This document shows positions 50,384 through 60,316 of a DNA stretch of 64,000 nt, piece after piece. Origin of the DNA: Aurantiochytrium sp. KH105 (Eukaryota; Sar; Bigyra; Thraustochytrida; Thraustochytriidae). The stretch covers positions 1 to 64,000 of the forward strand of contig BGKB01000172.1 in NCBI GenBank assembly GCA_003116975.1, read 5' to 3'. The notes beneath the pieces are model-generated. The model was not told the origin of the DNA and did no database searches. It saw only the letters and a program-made list of their open reading frames with translations. Each line of letters starts with the position of its first letter. Position 1 is the stretch's first letter. The position numbers were made by a program, and so were the translations under genes.

Positions 50384-52912
50384 TCAAGTGGTCGCAACCA
50401 TCGGTTCAGAAGCGGCTCCAACGGAAGAAGCGTGTCGTTTGACCTTGCTCGGTTGAGGCCTGCCACGGCGCGCCATAACCTTTCGAACGTCGCCACTCAT
50501 GACGTAGGTTTTGTTTTTGCGATTCAACTTGACATCTTGGCAAAAACAGAGGAGAATCGTTTCTACGGCGACCTCGTAGACCTGCATGTAACCATTTGCT
50601 ACCCAAAAAGAGGCGATCGCAGTCAGCACGATTGAGAGCACTGAAGAGTTGATGGCATGCTCCCCAGCAGAGGAAAAGGTAACGTCTCGGTCGAGCCATA
50701 GATATTCGAGAATGGCGCACGTCGAGACGATGACCAGGATGGAAAGCGTCGAGACCAACGTGTTGACGAGGCTGACGGCCACAACACGTCCGAGATTTTG
50801 TGCGAGCACCCCTACTGCACGTTCTGCGCCAATACAAAAGGAGCACCCGTGCATGCCGACCATGATGTACGCGTTCGTCGTGACAAACTGCAGCAGCCAC
50901 TTGGTGCACCAAAGGCAACTTCCGAGAGCGCAAAGGATATAGCGCGTAATTGCGTTCTCCTCTAACTTTTTGGTCTGTCTCACAATGTACCAGACAATAA
51001 GCCGTACAAGCTGCATTGTCGAGATCAAAAGTGCTCCAAAACACACTGTTCCAGCGTGGTAGCGGAGAACATAAAAGTAGGAGCGAATCGCCGAGATCCG
51101 GGCGTCCTTGTTTTCGGCGTCGTCTTCCGGGGAGTAGTCACTGCCTCCCCGCCAATACCACCGCGACACAGTTGACGACATCGTGAGCACGCCGGTGCCC
51201 GAAATGACGTAATAGGTCCACAAACACCCAAAAATATGGTACAAGACCATACCCGGGAGGCCTGGGACACCAACAACCTTTTGCAGTGCCACGTTGAGTA
51301 CGGACGTCATATTAACGCTTGCAAGGTCGCGCGTAACAAGCGCTGCACTTGCTGGGTTCTGGCCGAAAGAAGCCTGCAAGTCGCGGGGTCCGGCATCTGC
51401 TTCTTTGAGCGTCGCTGCTTGTAGGGAACTCGTTTGGTTCAACACCCCATCCGCGATCCCCTCGATGGTCAGGTTCTCGATCTCCGAGGCACCAGCCGTG
51501 ACGATGTAGCCAAAGACACCGACGGCGTACACGCCGATCACGAAGACGCAGAGTGACGTGCCGAGAGGAACAAAGATGAGCGACTTGATGCTCTCGATGG
51601 CCTTGGATGCCTGGATCAACACTTTAATCGCGAGCTTAAGTCTGTGCCACATGGCGACGATAAAGAGGAAATAAACGCACTCAAAGATCGCTAAAAGAAT
51701 ACCCATCGCGTTCCAGAGACGGGTCTGCGTTTCGTTGGCGGAAAGAATCGTGGCGAGCACAAGGTTGTCGTTTGTGGCGTCGGAGATCTGGTCCACGGTC
51801 TCGGTGAGCTTCCCGGCCTTGGCAAAGCATACGAGAACTAGACCTGTGAGCCCGACAAAGGAGAGAAAGAGCATGAGCCAGACAAAGGCGCCCACAAAGT
51901 GTTTAAGAATCGTCATCCAAAGTGCACCCATCAAGCCGGCCCCAAACACGCCGATTAGAAGAATCGTCCACCAGGTCTCTTGGAGGTCGCCAATATTGCG
52001 GGAAATCGTCTGCGTCCACGTGCCCAACTGCGAGGCTACAATGTCCACGGCGCCTGCGCGCGGATTTACAACGGAGTAGGTCACCGTACGTTTCAGCTCG
52101 TACATACATCGATCGTTCTTGACGCAGGCCATGCCGGCTCGCTTGAGACAAGCTTCCGGGTCGCATTCAGATGTGGGAAGGACCTCGAGATCTGCTCGGT
52201 CAGGACAGACTCGGGCCGGCATGCGTTGGGTATGCTCCTCATCTTGAAAGGCCGGCTCGTAACAGGAGTATGAGGCCGTTTCGTTGAGGGACTCTGTTCC
52301 CACGCAACGAAAAAATACGTTGGTCTGGGGCTGGGCCACGAACCAGCATCCTTGCATGAACTCTTGGCAGGGTTCATCAAGAGCGCCGATGCCGTAGTTA
52401 TTAAGAGCGCCGAGACTTGCTGCGTTCATTTCGAGTGCACACGACTGAAGTACGCTTTGCCTCTCTGCATCACTGGCTGTGACTTGGCCAAGAGCCTTTT
52501 CTACGTCATATGTGCAGACGAAGGAGCCCACTTCGGGACAGCTTGCGACGCAGATTCCGTACAGGTCGAGCGCCGCGGTCGCGATTGAAGTCACAGAGGC
52601 CTCCGGGTCATAACCCTGGAGGATGGCATCGAAGCCAACGCGTGGGTAATAGATGCTGGCACCGCAGCTCTCGCCATCGTTAACGCACGTTCCGCACGTT
52701 TGGCCGAGGTAGTCTGTCGCGAAAATGAGCCGTCTGGCGTCACCCGTGGCAAAGCCTACGATGGCGACAATCAGCATGCCCGCCCAAAAGACTACGAAGA
52801 GCGGGATAAAGCAGCAGTCTGTGCATTTTTGGGCACGTTCTGGACGTGCGCCTCGAGCGGCCTGGGCCGGCGTTGGAATCGCCTCCACCTTGCGGGAGGT
52901 GCTCCGTGCCAT
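50384..52912 (-). CDS. Choline transporter-like protein (SLC44/CTL family)
   Basis: From ATG 52910-52912 (G at -3 and +4) the protein is 842 residues; another ATG at 52957 has weaker context. The N-terminus carries CTDCCFIPLFVVFWAGML, the typical CTL first transmembrane segment after a Cys pair. A Cys-rich extracellular loop of about 250 residues follows, then eight or nine more hydrophobic segments. The C-terminal CTL core is clear: SLVNTLVSTLSILVIV, a conserved Cys-rich patch (GCSFCIGAERAVGVLAQN), YMQVYEVAVETILLCFCQD and the basic tail NRKNKTYVM. The family moves choline and related substrates across plasma or mitochondrial membranes. Substrate cannot be told from sequence alone. Confidence 0.9.
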   Translation of the reverse strand: MARSTSRKVEAIPTPAQAARGARPERAQKCTDCCFIPLFVVFWAGMLIVAIVGFATGDARRLIFATDYLGQTCGTCVNDGESCGASIYYPRVGFDAILQGYDPEASVTSIATAALDLYGICVASCPEVGSFVCTYDVEKALGQVTASDAERQSVLQSCALEMNAASLGALNNYGIGALDEPCQEFMQGCWFVAQPQTNVFFRCVGTESLNETASYSCYEPAFQDEEHTQRMPARVCPDRADLEVLPTSECDPEACLKRAGMACVKNDRCMYELKRTVTYSVVNPRAGAVDIVASQLGTWTQTISRNIGDLQETWWTILLIGVFGAGLMGALWMTILKHFVGAFVWLMLFLSFVGLTGLVLVCFAKAGKLTETVDQISDATNDNLVLATILSANETQTRLWNAMGILLAIFECVYFLFIVAMWHRLKLAIKVLIQASKAIESIKSLIFVPLGTSLCVFVIGVYAVGVFGYIVTAGASEIENLTIEGIADGVLNQTSSLQAATLKEADAGPRDLQASFGQNPASAALVTRDLASVNMTSVLNVALQKVVGVPGLPGMVLYHIFGCLWTYYVISGTGVLTMSSTVSRWYWRGGSDYSPEDDAENKDARISAIRSYFYVLRYHAGTVCFGALLISTMQLVRLIVWYIVRQTKKLEENAITRYILCALGSCLWCTKWLLQFVTTNAYIMVGMHGCSFCIGAERAVGVLAQNLGRVVAVSLVNTLVSTLSILVIVSTCAILEYLWLDRDVTFSSAGEHAINSSVLSIVLTAIASFWVANGYMQVYEVAVETILLCFCQDVKLNRKNKTYVMSGDVRKVMARRGRPQPSKVKRHASSVGAASEPMVATT

Positions 52913-53873
52913 GGCGGAGGTTTGCCGCCAAAATGGGCTCTGTTCTGAGTCATACATGCATGCTCTGCTTACTGGAGTGTTCGAATACAATTTATTTCTC
53001 TGTATACTTGCAAGTGATAGGCTACTACATCGACCAAGTCGAGCTTTCTGTTTCGCCACTTTTTCTCTCTCTTTTTCTTCCTTTTTTTTTTTTTTTTCTG
53101 GCAGAATTGACCGTTACGGTCAATTAGCGGCACCGCGCCGGCAGCCGCCAGGGCAAGAGAACTAATTTAAAGTGCCCTTGTCTCGTGCGAAGTTCCCCGC
53201 TGGGCATAGTGCTCTCGAAATACATTCATGACAGGTCGCTGAGGAAGGTCTTCGGAAAGGCGGGACAAGATGGGAATGTCCAATGTAGCAAAATCTCGCT
53301 CACTGCCAAGCAGCATTGGCAATCGAGTAAAAGAACGCTAGGTAAAAATGCAGTATCGCGTCGGCGCAGAGCGCGTAAGGAAACGCCGAGAATTCAATTA
53401 CATCGGTGTGGCGTGCAATGCAATGCGACACGAGTCCTGATTCTATATAGTTTTCTGCCGAGACAGAGTTGGTGCGGAATCGTGGTAACACCGAGCCGAA
53501 CTCTGCGCTTTCTACTTGAGTATTCCCGACAACGCAGAAATGAGAGCGTTTAGGTTGTCACTGCCCTCCCTCCATTTCGCGATCTTGGTGTCTGGACGAT
53601 CGCGTCCTTTATGACCTATTGGATCTCAAGTTCGCGCAATTAGATCTCAAGATCGCAACCCGCCCACCCTCTCTTGGTGGTCTTTCTCAAGTCGCGCCGC
53701 CCTTCTTTCGAGTCCTGTCTTGATCGCTGCCAGCTTCAGTACTTTCAGCTTTGCAACACGCGTTGCATGGCAAAAGAGTTTCACAGAACATACACGCAAA
53801 GAAAGAGAGAGAGAGAGAGCGTCAAGCGAGTAGGATTGAGGCAAAAGAAGAACGATAATGTTTCGGATTCAGT
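52913..53873. other. Intergenic region
   Basis: It lies upstream of the CTL gene and downstream of the phosphotransferase gene, both minus strand. A poly-T tract occurs at 53083-53097 and a GAGA tract at about 53801-53818. A GATCTCAAG motif appears twice near 53622 and 53644. No gene was recognised. Confidence 0.45.
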
Positions 53874-55049
53874 TTAAAGTTTCGAGCTCGCGGAAGCAGA
53901 CTCTTTGTCGTACATGTCAAAGGCGTGCGCAGCGAGCAAACCCATGCTGGGCGTGGCCTTGCCGACGACCTCGGCGAATGGTGACGAAGCTTGTCCTGTG
54001 GCGAAACGAGCGGCGATGCCCTGCAGAATGACGGCAGTCTTCCACCAGTAGAACGCAACGTAGTACCAGGCGCGCTGGACTTCGCGAGAAAAGTCGATCA
54101 CAGGACGGCGGAAGGAGCAGTAGTGCTTGAGGAGCTCGGCGCGCGTGGGCAGACCGAGCTCAGCGGCCTCGTCGACGGAGACGGTACGCATGATCGCCAT
54201 GATGCCCTTGGCACCTTCATCAGACATGGTCTTGGGGTCCGGGGCGTAGAGAGGGCCCATGCAGTTTCCGATGTCCGCCCCGTAATGACCGAGCGTGGAC
54301 AACTCCCAGTCGATGACGGCGATGACGCGCGACTCGGTGGGGTGGAAAATGACATTGTCCATCTTGTAGTCGCCGTGGCAGATCGAGACCACGTCCTCGG
54401 GAAGGTTTTCGATGATGCGATTGCCAAGTTCCTTGAACTGGGGAATCTTGGGCACTTTCACCGGGTCGACAGCTTCCTGGGCCGCAGACACCTTGCTGAG
54501 CGAGTTGACCTGGCGCTCAAAGTACCCATTTCCGGCGCGGGCAAAGTCGCCGAGGCCGACCGCCTTGTAGTCAACATTGTGGATCTTGGCGAGAGCCTCG
54601 AGCAGCGACTTCCAGCAGGCGGCGCGCTCTTCGCGAGGCAGTTCCGCGAGCGAGGCATCCTTGAAGATGCGGCCCTCGCAGAACTGCATAATGTAAAAGG
54701 GCTTGCCGATGATGCCGTCGTCCATGCACAGGTGGTACATTTCCGGCACGGGGACGTCGGTCTTGTTGAGCGCCTTCATCATTCTGTACTCGCGGTCGAT
54801 GCGGTGCGCCGTCTTGCTGATGATGGACCCTGGGGGCTGCTTGCGCAGCACGAAGGCGCGGCCCTTGCCGCCGTCGCAGCGCATCAGGTACGTGGGGTTG
54901 CTCTGTCCGTGTCCAAACTGCTTGACCACCAGCGGCGCCTTGAACCACGACTTGACCTCATCCTGGCCCTCCAGGTACGCCGTCAGCTTGTCCACGTCCA
55001 TGACATGCTGCGCCCGGACCTCGGTCACGTCTTCCGCGGTGCTGGCCAT
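53874..55049 (-). CDS. ACAD10/11-type aminoglycoside-phosphotransferase-fold kinase with peroxisomal signal
   Basis: From ATG 55047-55049 the protein is 391 residues and ends in SKL, a canonical PTS1 peroxisomal import signal. The fold is APH/choline kinase-like: VLRKQPPG (Lys70), REYRMMKAL, the Brenner motif HGDYKMDN (225-232) and VIDWELSTLGHYGADI with Asp247. These match the N-terminal kinase domain of ACAD10/ACAD11. In animals that domain is fused to an acyl-CoA dehydrogenase and has been linked to phosphorylation of hydroxyacyl-CoA in 4-hydroxy-acid breakdown. Here the dehydrogenase part is absent, so a partner encoded elsewhere is expected. The upstream open frame is low-complexity and probably leader. 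Confidence 0.9.
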   Translation of the reverse strand: MASTAEDVTEVRAQHVMDVDKLTAYLEGQDEVKSWFKAPLVVKQFGHGQSNPTYLMRCDGGKGRAFVLRKQPPGSIISKTAHRIDREYRMMKALNKTDVPVPEMYHLCMDDGIIGKPFYIMQFCEGRIFKDASLAELPREERAACWKSLLEALAKIHNVDYKAVGLGDFARAGNGYFERQVNSLSKVSAAQEAVDPVKVPKIPQFKELGNRIIENLPEDVVSICHGDYKMDNVIFHPTESRVIAVIDWELSTLGHYGADIGNCMGPLYAPDPKTMSDEGAKGIMAIMRTVSVDEAAELGLPTRAELLKHYCSFRRPVIDFSREVQRAWYYVAFYWWKTAVILQGIAARFATGQASSPFAEVVGKATPSMGLLAAHAFDMYDKESASASSKL

Positions 55050-55791
55050 CGTCCCCGCCTTCTCCCTCGCTCGCTCTTCTCCGCTCCGTCCGCGCGCGCC
55101 GCTGCTGCTGCAGGCCTCGCTGCTCCGCGATTCCGTTCTGCTCGCGAGTCCGATGCTCGAGGCGGGCACCAGGGACCCGCCCTGCTCGTCTCGTCTCGTC
55201 CGTCTCTCGCCGCACATACAGCGCAGCAGCGGAGCGATCCTCGCCGCCTGAGACCGCTCTCGCCGGAGCAAGCAGAGGCAAGGAGGCGGAGGAGACGCCG
55301 TCAGTCCGCCCGCGACACGAGGCCCGGCAGGCAGCATGGCGGCCAGGGAGGAGACGCAGACGAGGGCGCAGCAGCACAGCACAGCACGCACGCGAGGCAG
55401 GCGGAGCAGCGAGCCGAGCGCACGATGGGCATGGGCGGAAAGGAGGACGAGGATGAGAAGGGACGGGAAATGAGGGTGAGGATGACGAGGATCAGGAAAT
55501 GATGAGCATGGGGAAAAGAGGACGGGGCGCACAGCGGTCGACTGGTCGATGGGGGACCAGAGATGGAGCAGCAGCAGCAGCAGCAGGCGCGGACAGGTGC
55601 GACGAGGCTGACATCGGACAAGTTTGACGCCCGCCACCGCACCGCACGCCCTAGCCCGTCGACTCGACGGGGTGTGTATTGTGTATGTATGTATGTATGT
55701 AGTATGTATGTGCGCCACTAGGCCTAGCCTAGTCCAAGTCAACAGAGGCGAAAGAAAGCAGAGAAGGGCGCGTCTCGCGAGGAGAGAAAAT
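55050..55791. promoter_or_regulatory. Divergent promoter region
   Basis: It separates the SKL kinase (-) from the PfkB kinase (+). A TATG/GTAT tetranucleotide tract is at about 55682-55712. Open frames on both strands are low-complexity. Confidence 0.4.
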
Positions 55792-56963
55792 ATGCGTGCG
55801 CACGTGGCCGTCCTCGGGGAGTAAGTTCATGTTGCTCGGGGTTCATAACCCTGCGATGCCCGCGACAATGCCAAGGCGTAGACGCTCACGTATCGCGTGC
55901 TTGCCCGTGACGCAGCGCCTTCGTCGACATCTTCTTGCCCGTGAGCGGGAACAAGCTGCCCTTCTGGGGCGGAGACGTGCTCCTCGAGGGCGCAGGCGTG
56001 GCGCTAAAGCCTGGAGGCTCGGCAGCAAACACCGCTTCGCACCTTGCTAGTCTTGCCCGAAGCAGCAGCAGCAGCAGCAGTAGCGAATGCGAGACCGAGA
56101 CTTTGCAGGACAAGAACTCCACTACTTTTGAGGTGAGTCTGCACACCGCGCTCGGGCACGACGAATGGGCGACCATGCTTGAGAAGCGGCATGCAGAGAC
56201 GGGGATGGAGCTCGTCGCTACACGAATTGCCGACGCCCCCACGGGCGTATGCATTGTCATTAGCGGAGACGAGGATCGAGCCTTCATGACGCAAAGCGGA
56301 TCGATGGCCAAGCTCACCACGGAAATGCTCGACATGGCCAAACTCCGTCGAGCAAAACATTTGCACATTGGCGGCTTTTTCTCTGTTCCAAAGCTTCAAG
56401 CTGGCCTCGCCGACCTTGTTCGCGAGCTACGCGCGACGACGCCCGAACTTACCGTATCGCTCGACACCAATTACGATGCTTCCGAGACATGGGGCCGCGA
56501 TGGGACGGGCTATCTGGACGCACTGCTAGGGGAAGTCGATGTGTTTTTGCCCAATGAGACCGAGGCCTGCGCCATCGCAGACACCGAGGACATTCGCGAA
56601 GCGGCCCAAAACCTTTGTCTTCGCCTGCGCAGCCCAGGCGGCGCGGCCATTGTCACAAACGGCGCTGAGGGCTGTCTTGTGGCGGAGAAGACCATGGGCA
56701 ACGAAACGAACGTGCAGGTCCATACCGTGCCCGGAGCCAGAGTCTCGAGTATCGTCGACGCTACTGGCGCTGGAGACGCCTTTAATGCTGCTTTTCTGCA
56801 CGCTTGGATAAGCGGCGCCTCGCTTACAGAGGCCGCAAGTAAGGGTGTCTTGGGAGGCACCGTGGCGATTTTGCACGAAGGGGCCTGCGACACGCTACTT
56901 ACTCCATGGCTCATGGAGCGCCTTGCAGAGAACGTGCAGGATTCTGAAGAAGGCGAGCAGTAA
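55792..56963 (+). CDS. PfkB-family carbohydrate/nucleoside kinase (two exons, 29-nt first exon)
   Basis: Exon 1 is only 29 nt (55792-55820). A 95-bp GT-AG phase 2 intron leads to exon 2, 55916-56963. The splice restores MRAHVAVLGDAFVDIFLPV, the normal first strand of ribokinase-fold enzymes, which is missing if exon 2 is read alone. The product is 358 residues. PfkB motifs: GGDVLLEG...PGGSAANTA near the N-terminus and the catalytic signature VDATGAGDAFNAAF with the Asp base. A Ser run (AGC repeat) and a SECETETL insert occur in the lid region. The family phosphorylates sugars or nucleosides (ribokinase, fructokinase, adenosine kinase); the substrate is unclear. Confidence 0.9.
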
Positions 56964-57279
56964 AGCTGAAAGAGAATGGAAACGAAAAAAACAAAAACAA
57001 AATCCAGGGAAAATGCGAGCGCGCAAGCGCCACCGCCGCAGCCGCGGCCTCCGGTCTAGCCAGAGCTTGTGGCTGGTGGGCGGACACTGATACAATTTTT
57101 GAAGTCAAGCAGAGAAAGCAAAATTTTGCCTTTATTGTGAAGAAAGAAAGCAAAGTCATCGTCGTCGCCGTGAACGTCAGACAAAAGGCCGAGACGCAAG
57201 GTGCATGCATATCAGGCCTGGCGAGTCGATCGAGAGATCAATGACCCGAAATGTGACGCGCGGGAACGTACGGCGCAAT
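56964..57279. other. Convergent 3' intergenic region
   Basis: Short region between the PfkB gene (+) and IF1 (-). An A-rich patch follows the PfkB stop (about 56987-57003). No gene was seen. Confidence 0.45.
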
Positions 57280-57570
57280 TTACTCGTGCTTGTGCTTCCA
57301 CTCGAGGAGAGAGTGGAGGTGCTCCGGCTGGAGGTTGTGGTTCTCCGGGAGGATGGCGACGAGCGCCTTGAGCTCCTTGGCGAGGAGCTTCTCCGAGAAC
57401 AACTTCTTGGTCTCCTCCTCGAGGTGGCGAAAGTACTGCTCCTCGACGGCCTTGCCCTTCTTGCTGAAGCTGGTGCCCTCGGTGGACATGGCGCGCGACG
57501 CCACGAGCGCGCGGGGGGCGCTGCTGCGCACAAGGCCGGCGCGGGCCACGTTGGTCACGGCGCGCTGCAT
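57280..57570 (-). CDS. ATP5IF1: Mitochondrial ATPase inhibitor IF1
   Basis: From ATG 57568-57570 the protein is 96 residues. The first 28 or so residues form a mitochondrial presequence (Arg/Ala/Ser-rich, no acidic residues). The mature part has the IF1 inhibitory segment, SFSKKGKAVEEQYFRHLEEE, followed by a coiled-coil helix (TKKLFSEKLLAKELKALV) and a His-containing tail (PEHLHSLLEWKHKHE). IF1 blocks ATP hydrolysis by the F1 sector when the matrix becomes acidic; histidines mediate pH sensing in the animal protein. Size and architecture match the family. Confidence 0.92.
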   Translation of the reverse strand: MQRAVTNVARAGLVRSSAPRALVASRAMSTEGTSFSKKGKAVEEQYFRHLEEETKKLFSEKLLAKELKALVAILPENHNLQPEHLHSLLEWKHKHE

Positions 57571-58309
57571 CTTCTTTTCTTGTCTTTTCCTCGCGAGGGA
57601 GGCGAACGGGCGCGGGCGGGGGGAGCTGGGTAGCTTGGTGTAGAGCGGCGACGAGGCGGGCGCGAGGCGGCTGCTGCTGCGGCGTGCGGGGAGCGGCGTG
57701 CGTGCGGTGTCTGTTGGCGGTCTGCAATGGCCGCGCGAAGCGTCCGGATCCTTCTCCTCGCTTCGCTTCTTCTTCCTCACGTCAGTCGGCGAATCTAGAT
57801 TCACCGGTGGTGCTCACCCGGCCCCGACGCCCGGCCGCCGCCGCCGCTCCTGGCGCCTGCGCGGGGCCCACGGCCACAGAAACTTGTGCAAAATGCGCGG
57901 CGGGCCAGCGCGGGCGACATCCCGCAGAAATGGGCGAAGCGAGCTCGAGGCGCGGCCGAGAAGGGGGAAACGGAGGCCTCGGGGAATCTTTTCACATACT
58001 AACCCATTACTCCAATTTGAGGTTGATGTGGTGCGCCAGCTTATCTTATCATGGCTGCCGTGCCGACGGAGCTCACAAGAGGGGCAAGGGGAAAGGGCTT
58101 AGGCTTGTCTCGAAGCAAATCTTGGGCTTAGGTCTAGACCTCGTGTTGTGGCGGCTGCGGTAATTCGCTTCTCCTTCACGCAAGCAATAGCAACCCCTAC
58201 GAACCTACCATCGATCTGCCAGTAAGTAATAGCTGGCAACCTTGGAACCAAATTTGTTTCTCTTCGACGCAAGTTTTGACTTTACCTTTTTCTTTTTCTT
58301 TTTCTAACT
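57571..58309. other. Intergenic region upstream of IF1
   Basis: It contains the IF1 promoter and the 3' side of the dehydratase gene. GC-rich in its first half, AT-richer after 58000. No gene was recognised. Confidence 0.45.
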
Positions 58310-59326
58310 TTACGATGAATTATCTGCAGGAACATACTTGACCAGAAGATCGCGCATGACCTCGGCACGGACATTGCCGCCACAAATGACAATGGCCACG
58401 GTCTGGTCAGCAAAGCGAGATGCAAGCTTGCGACACGCAGCAATGCCAAGGCCAGCACTCCCCTCAATAGCCTTGTGATGGTGCACGAGCATGTCGACGA
58501 CAGCCGCACCAATCTCATCCTCTGTAAGCTCCACCCACTCATCAACGAGCTGCTGACACACGGGAAATGTAATGCTATCGGTCTCCACGGCGCCTGCCGT
58601 TCCCTCAGAAAGCGTAAGACCGCCATTTTCCTTGTAGGTGTCCACGTCAACGAAACGACCTGCGCGTACACAGTGCGCCATGTGCGCGTCATTTACAGGC
58701 GAGCAGCCAATGACTTTGGTGCCCGGCGAGCGTGCTTTGATCCAAGTAGCAATCCCGCCAATGAGGCCACCGCCACCTACTGGTACAAAGACGGCGGCAG
58801 GTGCTTCGGGAAGCTGCTCCAGCAGTTCGCAGGCGATCGTGCCCTGGCCAGCCATGACCTGCGCATCATTGTAGGGACTCACATAGAACTTGCCATTCTC
58901 CTTGGCGTCCCGCAGCGCTTCATTCTCTGCGAGCAAACAGTCCTGACCGTGAAAGCGCAGCGGCGCGCCCATGGCCTTGAGCAGGTCGACCTTGGCCGCG
59001 CTCGCCGTCTCGGGCAGAACAATCTCGTACTTGAATTCTTCTCCCGTCTCGCGTCGCACGATTTCGCACGCATTGGCCATCGCTAGCGCATGGTTTCCCG
59101 TCGAGGCTGTGATGATGCCCTGGGCGCGTTGTTCCTTGGTCAGCGACAGGACCTTGTTCAAGGCACCTCGGGCCTTGAAGCTGTTGGTCACCTGCTCGCT
59201 CTCCAGCTTGAGGTACACTTTAGCCGGCGCCCCGACCCAGAACGCGCGCTGCACCGGCGTGCGGTAGAGTCGCGAGCCAAGTCGCGTTGCCGCTTCTGCG
59301 ACTTCTTTCGCGCCGTCGGGGTCCAT
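58310..59326 (-). CDS. PLP-dependent serine/threonine dehydratase or serine racemase-like enzyme
   Basis: From ATG 59324-59326 the protein is 338 residues. The PLP lysine is Lys51 in TNSFKARGA, the substrate loop is STGNHALA (75-82), and the phosphate-binding tetraglycine loop is VGGGGLIGG (183-191). This is fold type II of the Trp-synthase-beta family. There is no C-terminal ACT regulatory domain, so it resembles catabolic threonine/serine dehydratase, hydroxyaspartate ammonia-lyase or serine racemase rather than biosynthetic IlvA. These cannot be separated by eye. The frame is open upstream and includes another ATG near 59490, which would add a segment with no domain. Confidence 0.9.
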   Translation of the reverse strand: MDPDGAKEVAEAATRLGSRLYRTPVQRAFWVGAPAKVYLKLESEQVTNSFKARGALNKVLSLTKEQRAQGIITASTGNHALAMANACEIVRRETGEEFKYEIVLPETASAAKVDLLKAMGAPLRFHGQDCLLAENEALRDAKENGKFYVSPYNDAQVMAGQGTIACELLEQLPEAPAAVFVPVGGGGLIGGIATWIKARSPGTKVIGCSPVNDAHMAHCVRAGRFVDVDTYKENGGLTLSEGTAGAVETDSITFPVCQQLVDEWVELTEDEIGAAVVDMLVHHHKAIEGSAGLGIAACRKLASRFADQTVAIVICGGNVRAEVMRDLLVKYVPADNSS

Positions 59327-60316
59327 CTTCCTTGCTTGCTTACGCCCGCCGCCAACACCTCGTTCTCCTATGGCGCAAGATTCGCCCAGCGCGATGCAGT
59401 CTGCACCGCCTTCGCGACCGGGTGCGAGTGCGTCTGCGGCCGCGAGGTTCGCTAGGCCTTCGGGTTCTGGGCTCTGGCCGCTTGCCATTGATTGACAGTG
59501 ACCAGCCAGGTCGAAGATTTTCTGAGAGCGACGGCACTGGGTCTGGTGCGAGGAGCTCCGCACGAGCTCAGGCGTGGGCGCGGTGTTCGCGGAACAAGAG
59601 GCACCGTCTTGGCCCACCATAGTCACCTGCGAGCTCCTGCTGCCAGCTGCAGCACCAGCTGCAGCACCAGCTGCAGCTGTAGTCTGCAGCTGGCTGGCTG
59701 CTCGCGGCAAGACTTGCTTTCGACGACGACGACGACGCCAAGTCTCGCGGCGTAACTCATTCCGCAAAGGAGACGGACGGACGGACGGTATACATAGGCT
59801 GCGCGCGCACGGTCTCGGCTCAGGCCCTGACGAGGACAGCGTGGCGGCCGGCGCCAGAGGGGGCACCGCGCATGACTCGGCGTAACGGAAGCTTTTCGTG
59901 CTCAGATCGGGGGAATCTAGTTCACATCACAGGTACAAGGGAGGGCCGGTAGGAAAGGTTCCCGGTGCCCCCGCTCCCTGTGCACAAGCAACGGGGTGGG
60001 TGCAAAGGTAAAGAAGAGTAGAGTCCAATCCCGCGGCCGCCGCCTGGATCACCGACCCAGGGCAGGACCCCGGAGCGCGAGACCCGGCCCGTCGCGGGAG
60101 AGAAGCCGCCGCTGCCGGCCGCCGTCGCCTGCCGTCTGTGTAGAGCAGGAGTCGAGGTCGGCAGAGGGTCGCGTGGGGTGTCTTCGGGCGGAGGTACCTT
60201 TTCACGTTGTAAACAAGGCAGCGCGCGCGCGCAGACTCGCAGTAAACGACGAACCCGCCCGAGGAAACCAGGGACGTGCCTCACGCGCGCTTGCGGCTGC
60301 TCGCGCCGCGGGGACC
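59327..60316. promoter_or_regulatory. Divergent promoter region
   Basis: It separates the dehydratase (-) from the EDR2-like gene (+). A CAGCTGCAGCAC repeat lies at about 59645-59690 and a GACG run at 59726-59738. The plus-strand frame is open upstream of the chosen ATG but without domain similarity. Confidence 0.4.

Noticed and set aside
53185-53553. 122-codon plus-strand frame
   Set aside because: No domain, and not supported by any neighbouring exon pattern.
53991-55502. 503-codon open frame on the plus strand
   Set aside because: It is the exact antisense of the SKL kinase gene, has no domain, and such frames are common opposite GC-rich coding DNA.
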